64,000 bases of DNA. It comes from Planctomycetia bacterium. Its GTDB lineage: Bacteria > Planctomycetota > Planctomycetia > Pirellulales > JACPPG01. A program made the translations under genes and the position numbers. The notes under the pieces were generated by a model. The model saw only the letters and a list, made by a program, of their open reading frames with translations, did not search any database and had not been told where the DNA came from. Below, piece after piece: positions 8,788 to 18,076 of this stretch. Within the stretch, counting starts at the first letter, position 1. Each line of letters begins with the position of its first letter. The stretch is taken from positions 61,381-125,380 of the forward strand of contig JACPPG010000002.1 in assembly GCA_016191115.1 (NCBI GenBank), in the 5' to 3' direction.

Positions 8788-9264
8788 ATGAAAGCGAAGA
8801 GCGCTGCACGCGCCAAGCCAGGCGAACCCACGTTTGGATTGGTCGCTAATGGGATTGCCGGCGGATGGGAGGTGGCCGTTGACGAAACCGTCAAGGGCGC
8901 GCAGCGATGGTACGTTCAGGTCGATGGCCCTTCGTGCTACGTACATTTTCAGGTGCGACACCCGCGCATTATCGAGCAGTGGTTGGCCGTCCTCAAAAGC
9001 CATTTGTGTAACGATCGATCTCGCAAGGTTGCTTCCTCGTTATCGCGCGAGGTCGAGGTCGTCCTTGGCAAGTTTGAGGGAACCACGGTCACATTTCTTT
9101 GGGACGACGTCGCAAACGATCGCGGCGCCATCCTGGTTGGCGGCAGGGCCGAATTCGTCGCTCGATTTGAGCTCGACGCCGGTTCCCTGCGAGCAATCGA
9201 ACGCGCATTGCGGCAGGTTCGGGATGAGCTTTGCGAAGAGGGCGTGTTGTCAGGAAAATGCTGA
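8788..9264 (+). CDS. Unknown protein, candidate immunity partner
   Basis: A 158-residue soluble protein of no family I recognise. It is a mixed alpha/beta sequence with aromatic-rich strands (RWYVQVDGPSCYVHFQV) and an acidic helical C-terminus (RAIERALRQVRDELCEEG). It starts 24 bp after the nuclease-like gene, and the two appear co-transcribed. A small toxin-like gene followed closely by a gene of this size is the usual arrangement of toxin and immunity genes. This is inferred only from position. Nothing in the sequence itself proves binding to the toxin. Confidence 0.5.
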   Translation: MKAKSAARAKPGEPTFGLVANGIAGGWEVAVDETVKGAQRWYVQVDGPSCYVHFQVRHPRIIEQWLAVLKSHLCNDRSRKVASSLSREVEVVLGKFEGTTVTFLWDDVANDRGAILVGGRAEFVARFELDAGSLRAIERALRQVRDELCEEGVLSGKC

Positions 9265-9335
9265 CGGGCTGTCGAACAAGTGTCTCAAGTCGAACTACGG
9301 AATCCCGCAGGCCAAACGCTTCTAGGCGCTAAACC

Positions 9336-10619
9336 ATGTCGCGCACTTTGATCGCCGGTGGACGAGTCATCGACCCCAGCCAGAAGCTGGACCGCGTGAC
9401 CAATCTGTTGATCGAGGATGGGCGGATCGCCGCCTACGACGTCGCGCCCAACGGGCAGGACCTCACGATCGACGCCCGCGGCAAGATCGTCGCGCCGGGG
9501 CTTATCGACATGCACGTGCATTTGCGCGAGCCGGGGCGGGAGGAGGACGAGACGATCAAGACGGGCACGGCCGCGGCGCTGGCCGGCGGCTTCACGTCGA
9601 TTGCCTGCATGCCCAACACCGAGCCGCCGATCGACACTCAGGCCCAGGTCGAGTTCGTGCAGCATCAGGCGGCCTTGGCCGGCCATTGCAACGTGTACGT
9701 CGTGGCTTGCGTCAGCAAGAACCGCGAGGGCAAGGAGTTGGCCGAGCTGGGCCAGTTGGTGCAGGCCGGCGCGGTCGCCTTCACCGACGACGGCTCCCCG
9801 GTGTACGACGCCGAGTTGATGCGGCGGGCCTTCGAGTACGCGCTCATGTTCGACAAGCCGATCCTCAATCATGCCGAGGTCCGCGAGCTTACAAGCGGCG
9901 GCGTCATGCACGAGGGGCTGGTGTCGCTCCTATTGGGCCTGTCGGGCATGCCCGCCGCGGCCGAGGACGCCATGGTCTCGCGCGATATCGTCCTGGCCGA
10001 GGCGACCGGCGGCCGCATTCACATCATGCACATTTCCTCCGGCGGCAGCGTCGAGGTCGTGCGGCGGGCGAAGCGGCGGGCCGTTCGCGTCACCACCGAG
10101 GTCTGCCCGCACCATTTCACGCTCAACGACGAGTGCCTGCGATCGTTCGACTCGAATTTCAAGATGAGCCCGCCCTTGCGGAGCGCGAGCGACGTCGAGG
10201 CGTGCATCGCGGGCCTGGTCGACGGCACGATCGACGTGATCTGCACCGATCACGCGCCCCACGCGCTCGAGAAGAAGATGCAGGAATTGGACCAGGCGCC
10301 GTTCGGCATCGTCGGGCTGGAAACGGCGCTGGGCCTGGTCGGCACGCGGCTGGTCCAGGCGGGGCACCTCACCTGGCCGCAGGCCCTGGAAAAGATGACC
10401 ATCAATCCGGCCCGCGTGCTGGGCATCGACAAGGGGACGCTGGCCGTGGGGGCGGACGCCGACATCACGATCATCGATCCCGATCGCCGATGGACGGTCG
10501 ACACGAGCCGCTTCGCCTCGAAAAGCTCCAACTCGCCGTTCGCCGGCTGGGTGCTCACCGGCCGCGCCGACACGGTAATCGTCGGCGGCAAGGTGAAGCA
10601 CCAGGCCGAGCGGGGCTAG
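9336..10619 (+). CDS. pyrC: Dihydroorotase
   Basis: A 427-residue cyclic amidohydrolase that converts carbamoyl aspartate to dihydroorotate, the step after PyrB. The metal-binding HVHLREPG lies at residues 60-67 and the start of the family signature is GLIDMHVHLREPG. Further metal ligands are in ILNHAEV and IHIMHISS, and the catalytic Asp is in CTDHAPH near residue 305. Its length fits the type I (class) dihydroorotases that form complexes with aspartate carbamoyltransferase. It is separated from pyrB by the toxin-like pair. A perfect inverted repeat 11 bp after its stop probably ends transcription. Confidence 0.95.
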   Translation: MSRTLIAGGRVIDPSQKLDRVTNLLIEDGRIAAYDVAPNGQDLTIDARGKIVAPGLIDMHVHLREPGREEDETIKTGTAAALAGGFTSIACMPNTEPPIDTQAQVEFVQHQAALAGHCNVYVVACVSKNREGKELAELGQLVQAGAVAFTDDGSPVYDAELMRRAFEYALMFDKPILNHAEVRELTSGGVMHEGLVSLLLGLSGMPAAAEDAMVSRDIVLAEATGGRIHIMHISSGGSVEVVRRAKRRAVRVTTEVCPHHFTLNDECLRSFDSNFKMSPPLRSASDVEACIAGLVDGTIDVICTDHAPHALEKKMQELDQAPFGIVGLETALGLVGTRLVQAGHLTWPQALEKMTINPARVLGIDKGTLAVGADADITIIDPDRRWTVDTSRFASKSSNSPFAGWVLTGRADTVIVGGKVKHQAERG

Positions 10620-10629
10620 GGCACTGTCC

Positions 10630-10700
10630 GTAGGGTGCTCTGCGAGCACCACCGCTGTTGGACGGCTGCCTTCGATTGCGGTGCTCGCAGAGCACCCTAC
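10630..10700. terminator. Perfect 21-bp inverted repeat between convergent genes
   Basis: GTAGGGTGCTCTGCGAGCAC(C) at 10630-10650 is exactly inverted at 10680-10700, with a 29-bp loop. It lies between the convergent 3' ends of pyrC and the helicase gene. There is no U-tract, so it may be a bidirectional stop or simply a dispersed repeat: a single arm of the same family occurs at 35208-35228. Confidence 0.5.
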
Positions 10701-10749
10701 TCACCCGCGGCATATTCGTAGAGCGAGTCGAGACCGCCGCCACTCCCCG

Positions 10750-13140
10750 TCACCGCCGCGCCGGCCTTAGCGCGCTTTGCCGGAGGATAAACTTCTTCTG
10801 TCCCCCGATCGCGGCGAACGCGATCGTGGCAGTGCGCCGCGGACCGCTCCCCGATAGTGCCATGATCTTGCCCAGCCCGTATTCCGGGTGACGCACCAGC
10901 ATCCCCAGCGCGAAGTCGTCGGGCGATATCTCCGGCACGGGCGCTAGGGCCTCGGCCATCACGTCCGCGGCCGCGGTCGCCGGCCCTAATAGCATCTCCG
11001 CCGCCGTCTTCAGGGGCGTCGCCTGCCATGCTGGGCCCACCGGCCGCCGCCCCCGCGGCGCACGATCGGCGTCCAACTCCGGTGACGCGTCTACCGCGCT
11101 ATCGTCCATGTCCCAGGCCGACGGATACCCGCTCTCCGTCGATTCCGCGAGCGCCGCCCCCACCGGCTCGACCCACGCCTCGGTGGTCGTCTCCAACTCG
11201 TCCGTCGGCAACTCCAAGAGGAACTGGCTGGGCACCGTCATCTTTCGCTGGCCGCGGAACTCGCGATAGCGGGCCAGGCTCAGGTGCAACTCCTCCTGCG
11301 CGCGGGTAAACCCGACAAACAACAGCCGTCGCTCCTCTTCCAACTCGTCGGGCTGATTGCGGCTGCGTTCGTGGGGGATCAGGCCTTCTTCGAGCGCGAT
11401 CACGTGGACGACCGGGAACTCGAGCCCCTTCGAGGCGTGCAACGTCATCAGCGTGACGCGGTCGATCTCGGTGTCCCAGGCGTCGGTGTCGTTCACGAGG
11501 CAGGCCTCTTCGAGGAACTCGGCCAGGTGGGCGTCGCCCGCGTGCCGTTCGTCGAACTGCCGCGCGGCGGTGAGGAGCTCCTCGATGTTGGCGAGCCGCT
11601 CCTGGTCCTCCTCGCTTTCGCTTTGGACGAGCGGCTCGCGATACTTTGTCTCGCTCAGCACGTGTCCGAGGATTTCCTCGACCGGCCCGGTCGCCACGGC
11701 GTTCAAGCGATCGAACATGGCCACGAAGCGGGCCACGGTGACAGCCGTCTTCTTCGGCAGGTCCTCGACCAACCCGCTTTCGCGGGCCGCTTCCAAGAGC
11801 GTCGTGCCGTACTGCGTGGCATGCCGCATGAGGCGTTGGACGGTTGTGCGGCCGATGCCGCGGTGCGGCGTGTTGATAACCCGCAAGAACGCCACGTCGT
11901 CGCGCGGGTTGTTGATCAACAGCAGGTACGCCAGGATGTCCTTGATCTCTTTGCGCTGGTAGAACTCGACGCCGTTGACGATCTGGTACGGCAGGCCGTG
12001 CTCGCGCAGCGCGAACTCCAGCGCGCGGGAGAGGGCGTTCGTGCGATAGAAGACGGCGAAGTCGCGCGGCCGCCGTCGACCGGCGCGAATGGCCTCGGCG
12101 ATTCCGGCGACGATCGTGTCGGCCTCGCTCTTCTCCGAAGCGTGCTGGTGGAACCGTACGGGCGCGCCTTCGGCGTTGTCGGTGAACAAGTCCTTGGCCT
12201 TGCGGCGGCGATTGTTGGCGATCAGTCGCGCCGCCACGCTCAAAATGCGCTTCGTGCTGCGGTAGTTCTGCTCCAGCCGCACGACGCGGACGCCGGGATA
12301 GTCCTTTTCGAAGTCGAGGATGTTGTTCAGGTTTGCGCCCCGCCATCCGTAAATCGACTGGTCCGGATCGCCGGTCACGGCCAGGTTCGGATAGTCCACC
12401 GACAGCCCACGCACGATCATGTACTGCGCCAGGTTCGTGTCCTGGTACTCATCAACCAGCACGTAGCGGTTGCGCGCGTCCAGCTCGGCGCGGACCTCCG
12501 GGTTGTCGCGCAACAGCACCGCCACGTGCACCAACAGATCGTCGAAATCGACGGCGCTGGCGCTCAAAAGCCGCGACTGATACACGGGATACACGCGGGC
12601 CACGATACTCGGCAGAGGCCCGCCCGCGCGGGGCACGTACTGATCGGCGGTGACCAGTTTGTTCTTGGCCGTCGAGATCGCGGCCGCGATCTGGCCGGGT
12701 GTGAAATGCGTGGCGTCGACGCCCAAATCGTCGATCGTCCGCTTGAGCGCCTGCAAGCTGTCGGACGTGTCGTAGATCGTGTAGTTCTCGCGCAGCCCGA
12801 CCAGGGGCGCATATTCCCTAAGCAATCGCGCGCAAAAGCGGTGGAATGTGCTCAGCCGCACCGGGCGGCCGGGGGCCAACAGCTCGACGCGGCTCCGCAT
12901 CTCGTCGGCCGCCTTATTGGTGAAGGTCAGGCCGAGGATCTGCGCGGGCGGGATGCCTTGGCCGATCAGATGAGCGATGCGGTGCGTGACGACGCGGGTC
13001 TTGCCGCTCCCCGGGCCGGCAAGGATCAACAGGGGCCCGTCGACGTGTTCGACGGCTTCCCGCTGAGCGAGCGTCAGGCCTCGAAGCAGGTCTCTCAAGG
13101 CGGTTCTCTCGCGCGTTGCGGTTACTGAAGGTGCGGACAT
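10750..13140 (-). CDS. pcrA: UvrD/PcrA-type superfamily 1 DNA helicase
   Basis: A 796-residue ATP-dependent 3'-5' DNA helicase for repair and for clearing stalled replication. Motifs in order: Q motif LTLAQREAV (residues 23-31), Walker A AGPGSGKT (41-48), TFTNKAADEM, motif II DEYQDTN, motif III VTGDPDQSIYGWRGA, motif IV QNYRS, motif V VTLMTLHASKGLEF and motif VI VGFTRAQEEL. The C-terminal domain ends in a short segment (GMLVRHPEYGLGKIMAL) that matches the RNA-polymerase-interacting tail of PcrA/UvrD. The length is normal. It is oriented toward pyrC. Confidence 0.95.
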   Translation of the reverse strand: MSAPSVTATRERTALRDLLRGLTLAQREAVEHVDGPLLILAGPGSGKTRVVTHRIAHLIGQGIPPAQILGLTFTNKAADEMRSRVELLAPGRPVRLSTFHRFCARLLREYAPLVGLRENYTIYDTSDSLQALKRTIDDLGVDATHFTPGQIAAAISTAKNKLVTADQYVPRAGGPLPSIVARVYPVYQSRLLSASAVDFDDLLVHVAVLLRDNPEVRAELDARNRYVLVDEYQDTNLAQYMIVRGLSVDYPNLAVTGDPDQSIYGWRGANLNNILDFEKDYPGVRVVRLEQNYRSTKRILSVAARLIANNRRRKAKDLFTDNAEGAPVRFHQHASEKSEADTIVAGIAEAIRAGRRRPRDFAVFYRTNALSRALEFALREHGLPYQIVNGVEFYQRKEIKDILAYLLLINNPRDDVAFLRVINTPHRGIGRTTVQRLMRHATQYGTTLLEAARESGLVEDLPKKTAVTVARFVAMFDRLNAVATGPVEEILGHVLSETKYREPLVQSESEEDQERLANIEELLTAARQFDERHAGDAHLAEFLEEACLVNDTDAWDTEIDRVTLMTLHASKGLEFPVVHVIALEEGLIPHERSRNQPDELEEERRLLFVGFTRAQEELHLSLARYREFRGQRKMTVPSQFLLELPTDELETTTEAWVEPVGAALAESTESGYPSAWDMDDSAVDASPELDADRAPRGRRPVGPAWQATPLKTAAEMLLGPATAAADVMAEALAPVPEISPDDFALGMLVRHPEYGLGKIMALSGSGPRRTATIAFAAIGGQKKFILRQSALRPARR

Positions 13141-13470
13141 CGTAAGCGAGCCGGCCTCGCGACGATTGGCCGGTTGTCAGCTAGCTAGCACATTATATCG
13201 CCCGAACCGAAATTGGGGTGTGCGGATCGAGGCGTGGGAACCGTGGGAGGCGATTCCCGTCGCCCACCTTCTGAGCAACCGCGTGCTAGCTGGCGACGCT
13301 AGCGTATGCTCGCGCGCCGCCGCGCGCGAATTTTTCGCTCGGCTACTAGGCGAAAAACGGGGTCAGTCGCTATACTCGCTCGCGACGGATCGAAAGCGCC
13401 GACGCGTCTGACTACGAGCGGTCGGCGTCCTCGAACGGACAATTCAGAAAACGCCAAAGGGAGGGAACCC
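13141..13470. other. Intergenic region, divergent
   Basis: The 330 bp between the divergent helicase and alpha-CTD genes hold no gene I can support. A degenerate copy of the family V repeat (GGGAGGCGATTCCCGTCGCC) lies at about 13246-13265. It presumably also carries the two promoters, but I cannot place them. Confidence 0.4.
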
Positions 13471-13743
13471 ATGACGCGCATTCCTCTTCGCGCGGTCGAC
13501 GAGCAAGCCAGGGAGCTCAGCGAGCGGTTGGAGATGAGCACGGCCGAGATCGGACTCTCGGTTCGCACCACCAATTGCCTCGAGGAGCGCGGCATCTTCA
13601 CCGTGCACGACCTGCTGCAGTGCACGCCCGACGATCTATTGAGCATTTCCAACTTCGGCGAGAAGACGCTCGACGAAGTCTACAAGGCGCTCGAAGGTAT
13701 CGGCTTCCGCCGTACCGCGCGAGCTCAGACGGCCGGCGTGTAA
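13471..13743 (+). CDS. Free-standing RNA polymerase alpha C-terminal domain protein
   Basis: A 90-residue protein that is essentially only an alpha-CTD (two helix-hairpin-helix units). Key stretch: LSVRTTNCLEERGIFTVHDL followed by LLSISNFGEKTLDEVYKAL, as in the C-terminal domain of RpoA. In RpoA this domain contacts UP-element DNA and activators. The N-terminal assembly domain is absent, so this cannot replace RpoA. It could act as a DNA-binding or polymerase-interacting accessory. A strong ribosome-binding site (GGGAGGG) precedes the ATG at 13471. The stretch 13744-13873 after it carries a palindromic repeat and no gene. Confidence 0.85.
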   Translation: MTRIPLRAVDEQARELSERLEMSTAEIGLSVRTTNCLEERGIFTVHDLLQCTPDDLLSISNFGEKTLDEVYKALEGIGFRRTARAQTAGV

Positions 13744-13809
13744 GCGCGCTCAAGCCGCGTGCGGCGCAACAAAGCGGCCAAGGCCAGCCGTTCGGTCGGA
13801 ATCCGCGTC

Positions 13810-13852
13810 GCGAAGCCCAGGGGTGGCAACCCAGGTGGCAACCCCCTGGGGT
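13810..13852. repeat. Family IX palindromic repeat
   Basis: Contains GCGAAGCCCAGGGGTGGCAA, followed by a second GGTGGCAACCCCCTGGGG arm. The same motif recurs at 44151-44179. Confidence 0.6.
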
Positions 13853-13873
13853 TACTTGGCACTCGACGTTCGC

Positions 13874-15262
13874 TCACGGCCGCGTTTCAAAACAAGCCAG
13901 GCCGTCCGCGCTGCGCACATAGATGCGGCTGCCGACGATCGCCGGCATGGTCCACGTTTCGCTCGTGGCAAGTCGGCACGCGCCGAGTTCCTTGTACGCG
14001 GCCGGATCGGCGGCCAGCAAGGCCAGCATTCCGCGGTCATTGAGCGCGAGCAACCGCTTGCCCGACAGGATCGGCGACGCGTAGTAGCCGTGGTTCCCGC
14101 CGGTCCACAGCGTCTTGCCGTCCGCCAGGCGGAGGCAGGAGAATTCGCCGCCGTCGTTCATGCCGTAGAGCACCTCGCCGTCGGTGACCATCGACGACAG
14201 GTAGCTCGATAGGATCTCGTTCGTCCACGCCACTTGCTTCTGCCACGTGTCGCCCGCGCGGCGGATGCGAAGCGCCGTCGCCGGCCGGCCCGTCGCCGTC
14301 ACCACGACCGTGTCGCGGCCCACCACCGGCGTGCTGATGCTCTCGTCGTACTGAATCTGGAACGGGTGGCTCCACAATACCGCGCCGTCGGCCGCCGACA
14401 GCCCGACGACGCGCGGGCCCGTCATGACCACGACCTGCGGCACGCCGCCGATCTCGGCAACGACGGGCGAGGAGTACGACACGTTTTCATCGAGCGCCTT
14501 CCAGGCGACACGGCCCGTGTCCTTATGGAAGGCCATGATCGTGCCGCCCCGGCGGCCGCCGACTGGCGCGATCAAAAAATCCTGCCACAGCGCCGGCGAA
14601 CCTGTGTATCCGAACAATGGCACCGGCGCGCCTTGCCCTTTGCCGATGGGCACGATGACGTTTTCGGTGCCGTTGACCGTCGCCCGACCGGAGGAGAGTG
14701 GCTCGCGTGCGCCGAACTCAGCCGGGTAGTTGACCTGCCACACGACCTGCCCGTCGGCGGCGCGCAGGCAGTCGAGCCAACCGGCGATACCGACGGCGTA
14801 CACGCGGCCGTCGTTCACAAGGGGGGTGGCCTTCGGCCCGTTGCCGTGGCGTCGGCCGACGGCGTGTGGATCGAAATCGACGTCGTGAGCGCGGTTCCAC
14901 AATTCCCGGCCCGTCGCGGCATCGAAGGCGAGTACCCGTTCGCGCGCGGCGGCGCGATCGGTGACGTAGACCCGACCGTCGGCGACGACCGGGCTCGACC
15001 ATCCGCTTCCCAGTCGGGCTTGCCAGAGGCGTTTCGGCGGGGCTGTCGGCCAAGGATCGGGAAGTTGCGATGCGGCCAGCGTCGCCCGCCCCTGCGGTCC
15101 GCGCCACTGGGGCCAATCGTTTGCGACCGAAGCCGTTCGATCGGCAGGCTCAGCGGCCACAAGCGTTTGGAAGTCGGCGTCGGCGAGCAGCCAACAGGCG
15201 ACCAGCCAGACGGTACAATGCGCGGCGCGTGTGAGCGTGTCGAACGACGTTTGTATGGCCAT
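13874..15262 (-). CDS. Exported PQQ-type beta-propeller protein
   Basis: A 462-residue protein with a hydrophobic N-terminal segment (CTVWLVACWLLADA) that probably exports it. It has repeated blades with W-rich, GxVYV and DAATGRELW-type motifs (WPQWRGPQG; GWSSPVVADGRVYVTD; AFDAATGRELW; LADGKTLWTGG), as in BamB- and quinoprotein-like propellers. No catalytic dehydrogenase residues are evident. A role in protein assembly or as a scaffold is likely, and the substrate is unknown. It starts at the ATG at 15262. Another family member lies at 61612-62994. Confidence 0.85.
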   Translation of the reverse strand: MAIQTSFDTLTRAAHCTVWLVACWLLADADFQTLVAAEPADRTASVANDWPQWRGPQGRATLAASQLPDPWPTAPPKRLWQARLGSGWSSPVVADGRVYVTDRAAARERVLAFDAATGRELWNRAHDVDFDPHAVGRRHGNGPKATPLVNDGRVYAVGIAGWLDCLRAADGQVVWQVNYPAEFGAREPLSSGRATVNGTENVIVPIGKGQGAPVPLFGYTGSPALWQDFLIAPVGGRRGGTIMAFHKDTGRVAWKALDENVSYSSPVVAEIGGVPQVVVMTGPRVVGLSAADGAVLWSHPFQIQYDESISTPVVGRDTVVVTATGRPATALRIRRAGDTWQKQVAWTNEILSSYLSSMVTDGEVLYGMNDGGEFSCLRLADGKTLWTGGNHGYYASPILSGKRLLALNDRGMLALLAADPAAYKELGACRLATSETWTMPAIVGSRIYVRSADGLACFETRP

Positions 15263-15480
15263 CGTGCGGCAATCCTGCTAACCGTAAGATGCCCCTTTCG
15301 GCGCTCGTTGCTTCTCGCGCCGACGATTATAGTGTCTATGTCTCAGGCCATGTTCTTCAATTCCGTGGAACTCGAGAGCGGGAGCGGAAAACGGTTGCGG
15401 AGTCTTTCGCTCGCGGCACGCGCGGCGGGGCCTCGCCCTCCCCATTCCTGAAGTAGTCCCTCGACGGGAGCATTCCGCAA

Positions 15481-16773
15481 GTGGCGTGGCGGTTTAGACT
15501 GTACGGCAAGAAGCGCGGCGAGCGGCGCACCGGCTCCAGCCAGCTCGGACGGACAGGCTTGGGAGTTTTTTCGGCCGGGTTCTTGCTGGCCGGTCTGGTT
15601 TTCCTGGCCGTCATCTTGTGGCAGCTTTCGATTCCCGAATGGCGGGTCAATCATCAATTTGTCGAAACGAAGTGCCAAGTCCTGGACACCCGCATCGGCA
15701 TGAATGCCGACGGCCTCACGCGGCCGGAAGTTCACATCGAGTACGAGGTCGACGGTCGCCCGTTCGACGCCTGGACCTACGACATCACCGCCGCCTACCA
15801 GTCGGACGACGCGGTCGCGCGCGATGCGCTGGCGCGGTTCCAGCCTGGCAACGAGTACCCCTGCTGGTACGATCCCATTAACCCCCAGACGGCCGTTCTG
15901 GCGCGCGGATATACGTGGTTTGCCTGGTTGGTGCTATTGTTGCCGGCGGCATTGATCTCGGTCGGCGCCGGCGGTCTGGCGTATGTCCTCTTGACGTGGG
16001 GGAAATCAACCGAGCGCCTGGCGGCGACGGGCCAGCGGCCGGCCGGACTCGACCTGTTCAAGGCACGCGGCGACGCAACGCCGAAATATCCCTTCGTGCC
16101 CGATCCCGAGGAGCTCAACGACAGCCCTGGCACGAACCTCGCGTACCGCTTGCCGGCGGGCACGGGGGAGTGGAACTTGTTGGCGGCCCTGCTGTTCGCG
16201 GTCTTGTGGAACGGCGTCGTCGCGGTTTTTCTGACGATGGCGGTGCACGGTTTCCGCCGCGGCCAGCCCGACTGGTTTCTGACGATTTTCGTCGTTCCCT
16301 TCGCGCTGGCGGGCATTGGGGCGATCGCCTTCGTGATCCGGCAATTGATGATCGCCACCGGCGTCGGCCCGACGATTATCGAGATTTCCTCCCACCCGCT
16401 GTTCCCGGGCGAGGAGTACGACATTCTTATGTCACAGGGTGGGCAACTGGCAATCCAATCACTGGAGCTGCGGCTGGTGTGCGAGGAGGTGGCCACGTAT
16501 CGTCAGGGCACGAACACCCGCACCGCGGCGCGACGCGTGTACGAGCAGGTACTGCTTTCGCGGGAAGGTTTCGATATCCAGCAGGGTCTGCCGTTCGAGG
16601 CTCGCGCTCGGCTCGCCATCCCTGCGACGGCCATGCATTCGTTCAAGGCCGGCCACAACCGCGTCGATTGGAAGATCGTCGTTAAAGGCGCGGTGGCCCG
16701 ATGGCCCGATTTCGAGCGGGGCTTTCCGATCATCGTATGCCCCGCTCCCGCGAACGGTGAACCGACCCGATGA
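15481..16773 (+). CDS. DUF3592-domain membrane protein
   Basis: A 430-residue protein with a GTG start at 15481. A membrane segment lies near residues 30-50 (GVFSAGFLLAGLVFLAVI). The extracytoplasmic DUF3592-like part (VETKCQVLDTRI, EVHIEYEVDGRPFDAWTY, YDPINPQTAVL) follows. Three more membrane segments lie near residues 145-175, 235-260 and 270-290. The remainder is a cytoplasmic beta-rich tail. The family has no firm function. Its stop overlaps the next start by ATGA. Confidence 0.8.
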   Translation: MAWRFRLYGKKRGERRTGSSQLGRTGLGVFSAGFLLAGLVFLAVILWQLSIPEWRVNHQFVETKCQVLDTRIGMNADGLTRPEVHIEYEVDGRPFDAWTYDITAAYQSDDAVARDALARFQPGNEYPCWYDPINPQTAVLARGYTWFAWLVLLLPAALISVGAGGLAYVLLTWGKSTERLAATGQRPAGLDLFKARGDATPKYPFVPDPEELNDSPGTNLAYRLPAGTGEWNLLAALLFAVLWNGVVAVFLTMAVHGFRRGQPDWFLTIFVVPFALAGIGAIAFVIRQLMIATGVGPTIIEISSHPLFPGEEYDILMSQGGQLAIQSLELRLVCEEVATYRQGTNTRTAARRVYEQVLLSREGFDIQQGLPFEARARLAIPATAMHSFKAGHNRVDWKIVVKGAVARWPDFERGFPIIVCPAPANGEPTR

Positions 16774-17171
16774 CGATCCCTGTCTTGACCTTGTCGCTCG
16801 ACGAATCGCGCCGCTTGTTTTGGCCCGGCGAAACGCTGGCCGGCCAGTATCGCATCGACGCGCCGGTGGGCGGAGAGCCGCAGGCGGCCGAGGTCTCGGT
16901 GTTGTGGTACACCGAGGGGAAGGGGGACGAGGATATGGCCGTGCACTTCTTCAACCGCGTGTCGGGCGACGAACAGGCGTACGTCGATCTGCGCCAGTCC
17001 CGCCGCTTTTCGACGGTGCTTCCCCCCGCGCCCCTGAGCTACGACGGCGTCATCGTGAAGATCCGCTGGTGCGTGCGGCTGCGCGTCTTCCTGCCGCGCG
17101 GAAAGCAGCTCGTCGAGGAACGCCCGTTCCAGCTCGGCGAGATCCCCCAAGCGCGGGCCGTGCTGCCATGA
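16770..17171 (+). CDS. Hypothetical beta-rich protein in a coupled operon
   Basis: A 133-residue protein with no signal peptide or membrane segment that I can see. It is beta-rich (LFWPGETLAGQYRIDAP; AEVSVLWYTEGKGDEDMAV) and reminiscent of an arrestin-like or immunoglobulin fold. It is fused by ATGA overlaps to the DUF3592 gene upstream and to the P-loop gene downstream. The tight coupling suggests that the three proteins act together. No family name can be given. Confidence 0.7.
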   Translation: MTIPVLTLSLDESRRLFWPGETLAGQYRIDAPVGGEPQAAEVSVLWYTEGKGDEDMAVHFFNRVSGDEQAYVDLRQSRRFSTVLPPAPLSYDGVIVKIRWCVRLRVFLPRGKQLVEERPFQLGEIPQARAVLP

Positions 17172-17818
17172 GCGACGCGGACCGCACCGCCACGCCGGAT
17201 GCGGCGGCCAAGCCGCGCGACGATCGAGCATCGCAATCGAATCCCTTTTCCACGCGACACGTGCGCCCCGGAGCGATCGAGTTCGTGTTCCCGCCTGGCG
17301 TGGATGCCGGACAACTTGTCGCCACGTTGCGCGCGAGCGGCTGGTGGGGCGAAATCACCGGTCCGCACGGCAGCGGCAAATCGACCATGCTCTCGTCACT
17401 CATGCCCTGCCTGGTTCGCGAGGGTCGCCAGCCCGTACTGCTCGAGCTGCACGACGGCGAACGCTCGCTGGCGAGGCACGCGGAGGCGCTGGCCGCGGCG
17501 GGTCCGGCGTCGATCGTCATCGTCGACGGCTACGAGCAGCTTTCGGCGTGGAGCAAGTGGCGATTGCGTCGCTTGTGCCGCCGCCGCCGGTGGGGCCTCG
17601 TCATCACGGCCCACGATGCGGCCGGCCTGCCGCCCTTCTTCGCGACGTCGGTCGACGTGGCGACGGCCGAGGCGGTGTTGGCCCGCTTGTTGCCCGGCGA
17701 ATCCCCGATAGGCCGCGCGGACCTGCGCGAAGCGCTCGATGCGCGGCGGGGGAACCTGCGGGAAGCATTATTCGACTTGTATGACTTGTACGAAGAGCGC
17801 AGGCCGCGGAAGGCGTGA
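17168..17818 (+). CDS. Small P-loop ATPase-like protein
   Basis: A 216-residue soluble protein with a Walker A motif GPHGSGKST near residue 64 and a hydrophobic Walker-B-like stretch ending in an aspartate (ASIVIVDGYEQL) near residue 114. An Arg-rich patch (WRLRRLCRRRRWGLVITAHD) follows. It looks like an ABC- or AAA-type NTPase fragment without the signature motif. The ATG at 17168 overlaps the previous stop by ATGA. It is the last of the three coupled genes. 17819-18076 holds no further gene I can support. Confidence 0.75.
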   Translation: MSDADRTATPDAAAKPRDDRASQSNPFSTRHVRPGAIEFVFPPGVDAGQLVATLRASGWWGEITGPHGSGKSTMLSSLMPCLVREGRQPVLLELHDGERSLARHAEALAAAGPASIVIVDGYEQLSAWSKWRLRRLCRRRRWGLVITAHDAAGLPPFFATSVDVATAEAVLARLLPGESPIGRADLREALDARRGNLREALFDLYDLYEERRPRKA

Positions 17819-18076
17819 AATTTCTGCCGCCTTCGTGGCGGTTCTTGACCTACGCTTGGGACAGTCGCGCGCCCTCGATTGCTAGCGGATTGGGCACCGG
17901 CCCGTTGGGCCGGCAAACTCCACCCAGTCGCTACTCTTGCCGTGCGCGGCAGGGTCTTGCTAGCTGTAATTTGCCGCCAAATAGTGCTTTTACTCTACTG
18001 GCCGCTTGACATCTTTTGAGCCCGGATTTCTAACCGACAGATGCGGTCAACTTTAGCGCGTTTGGAGAAGACGAAC

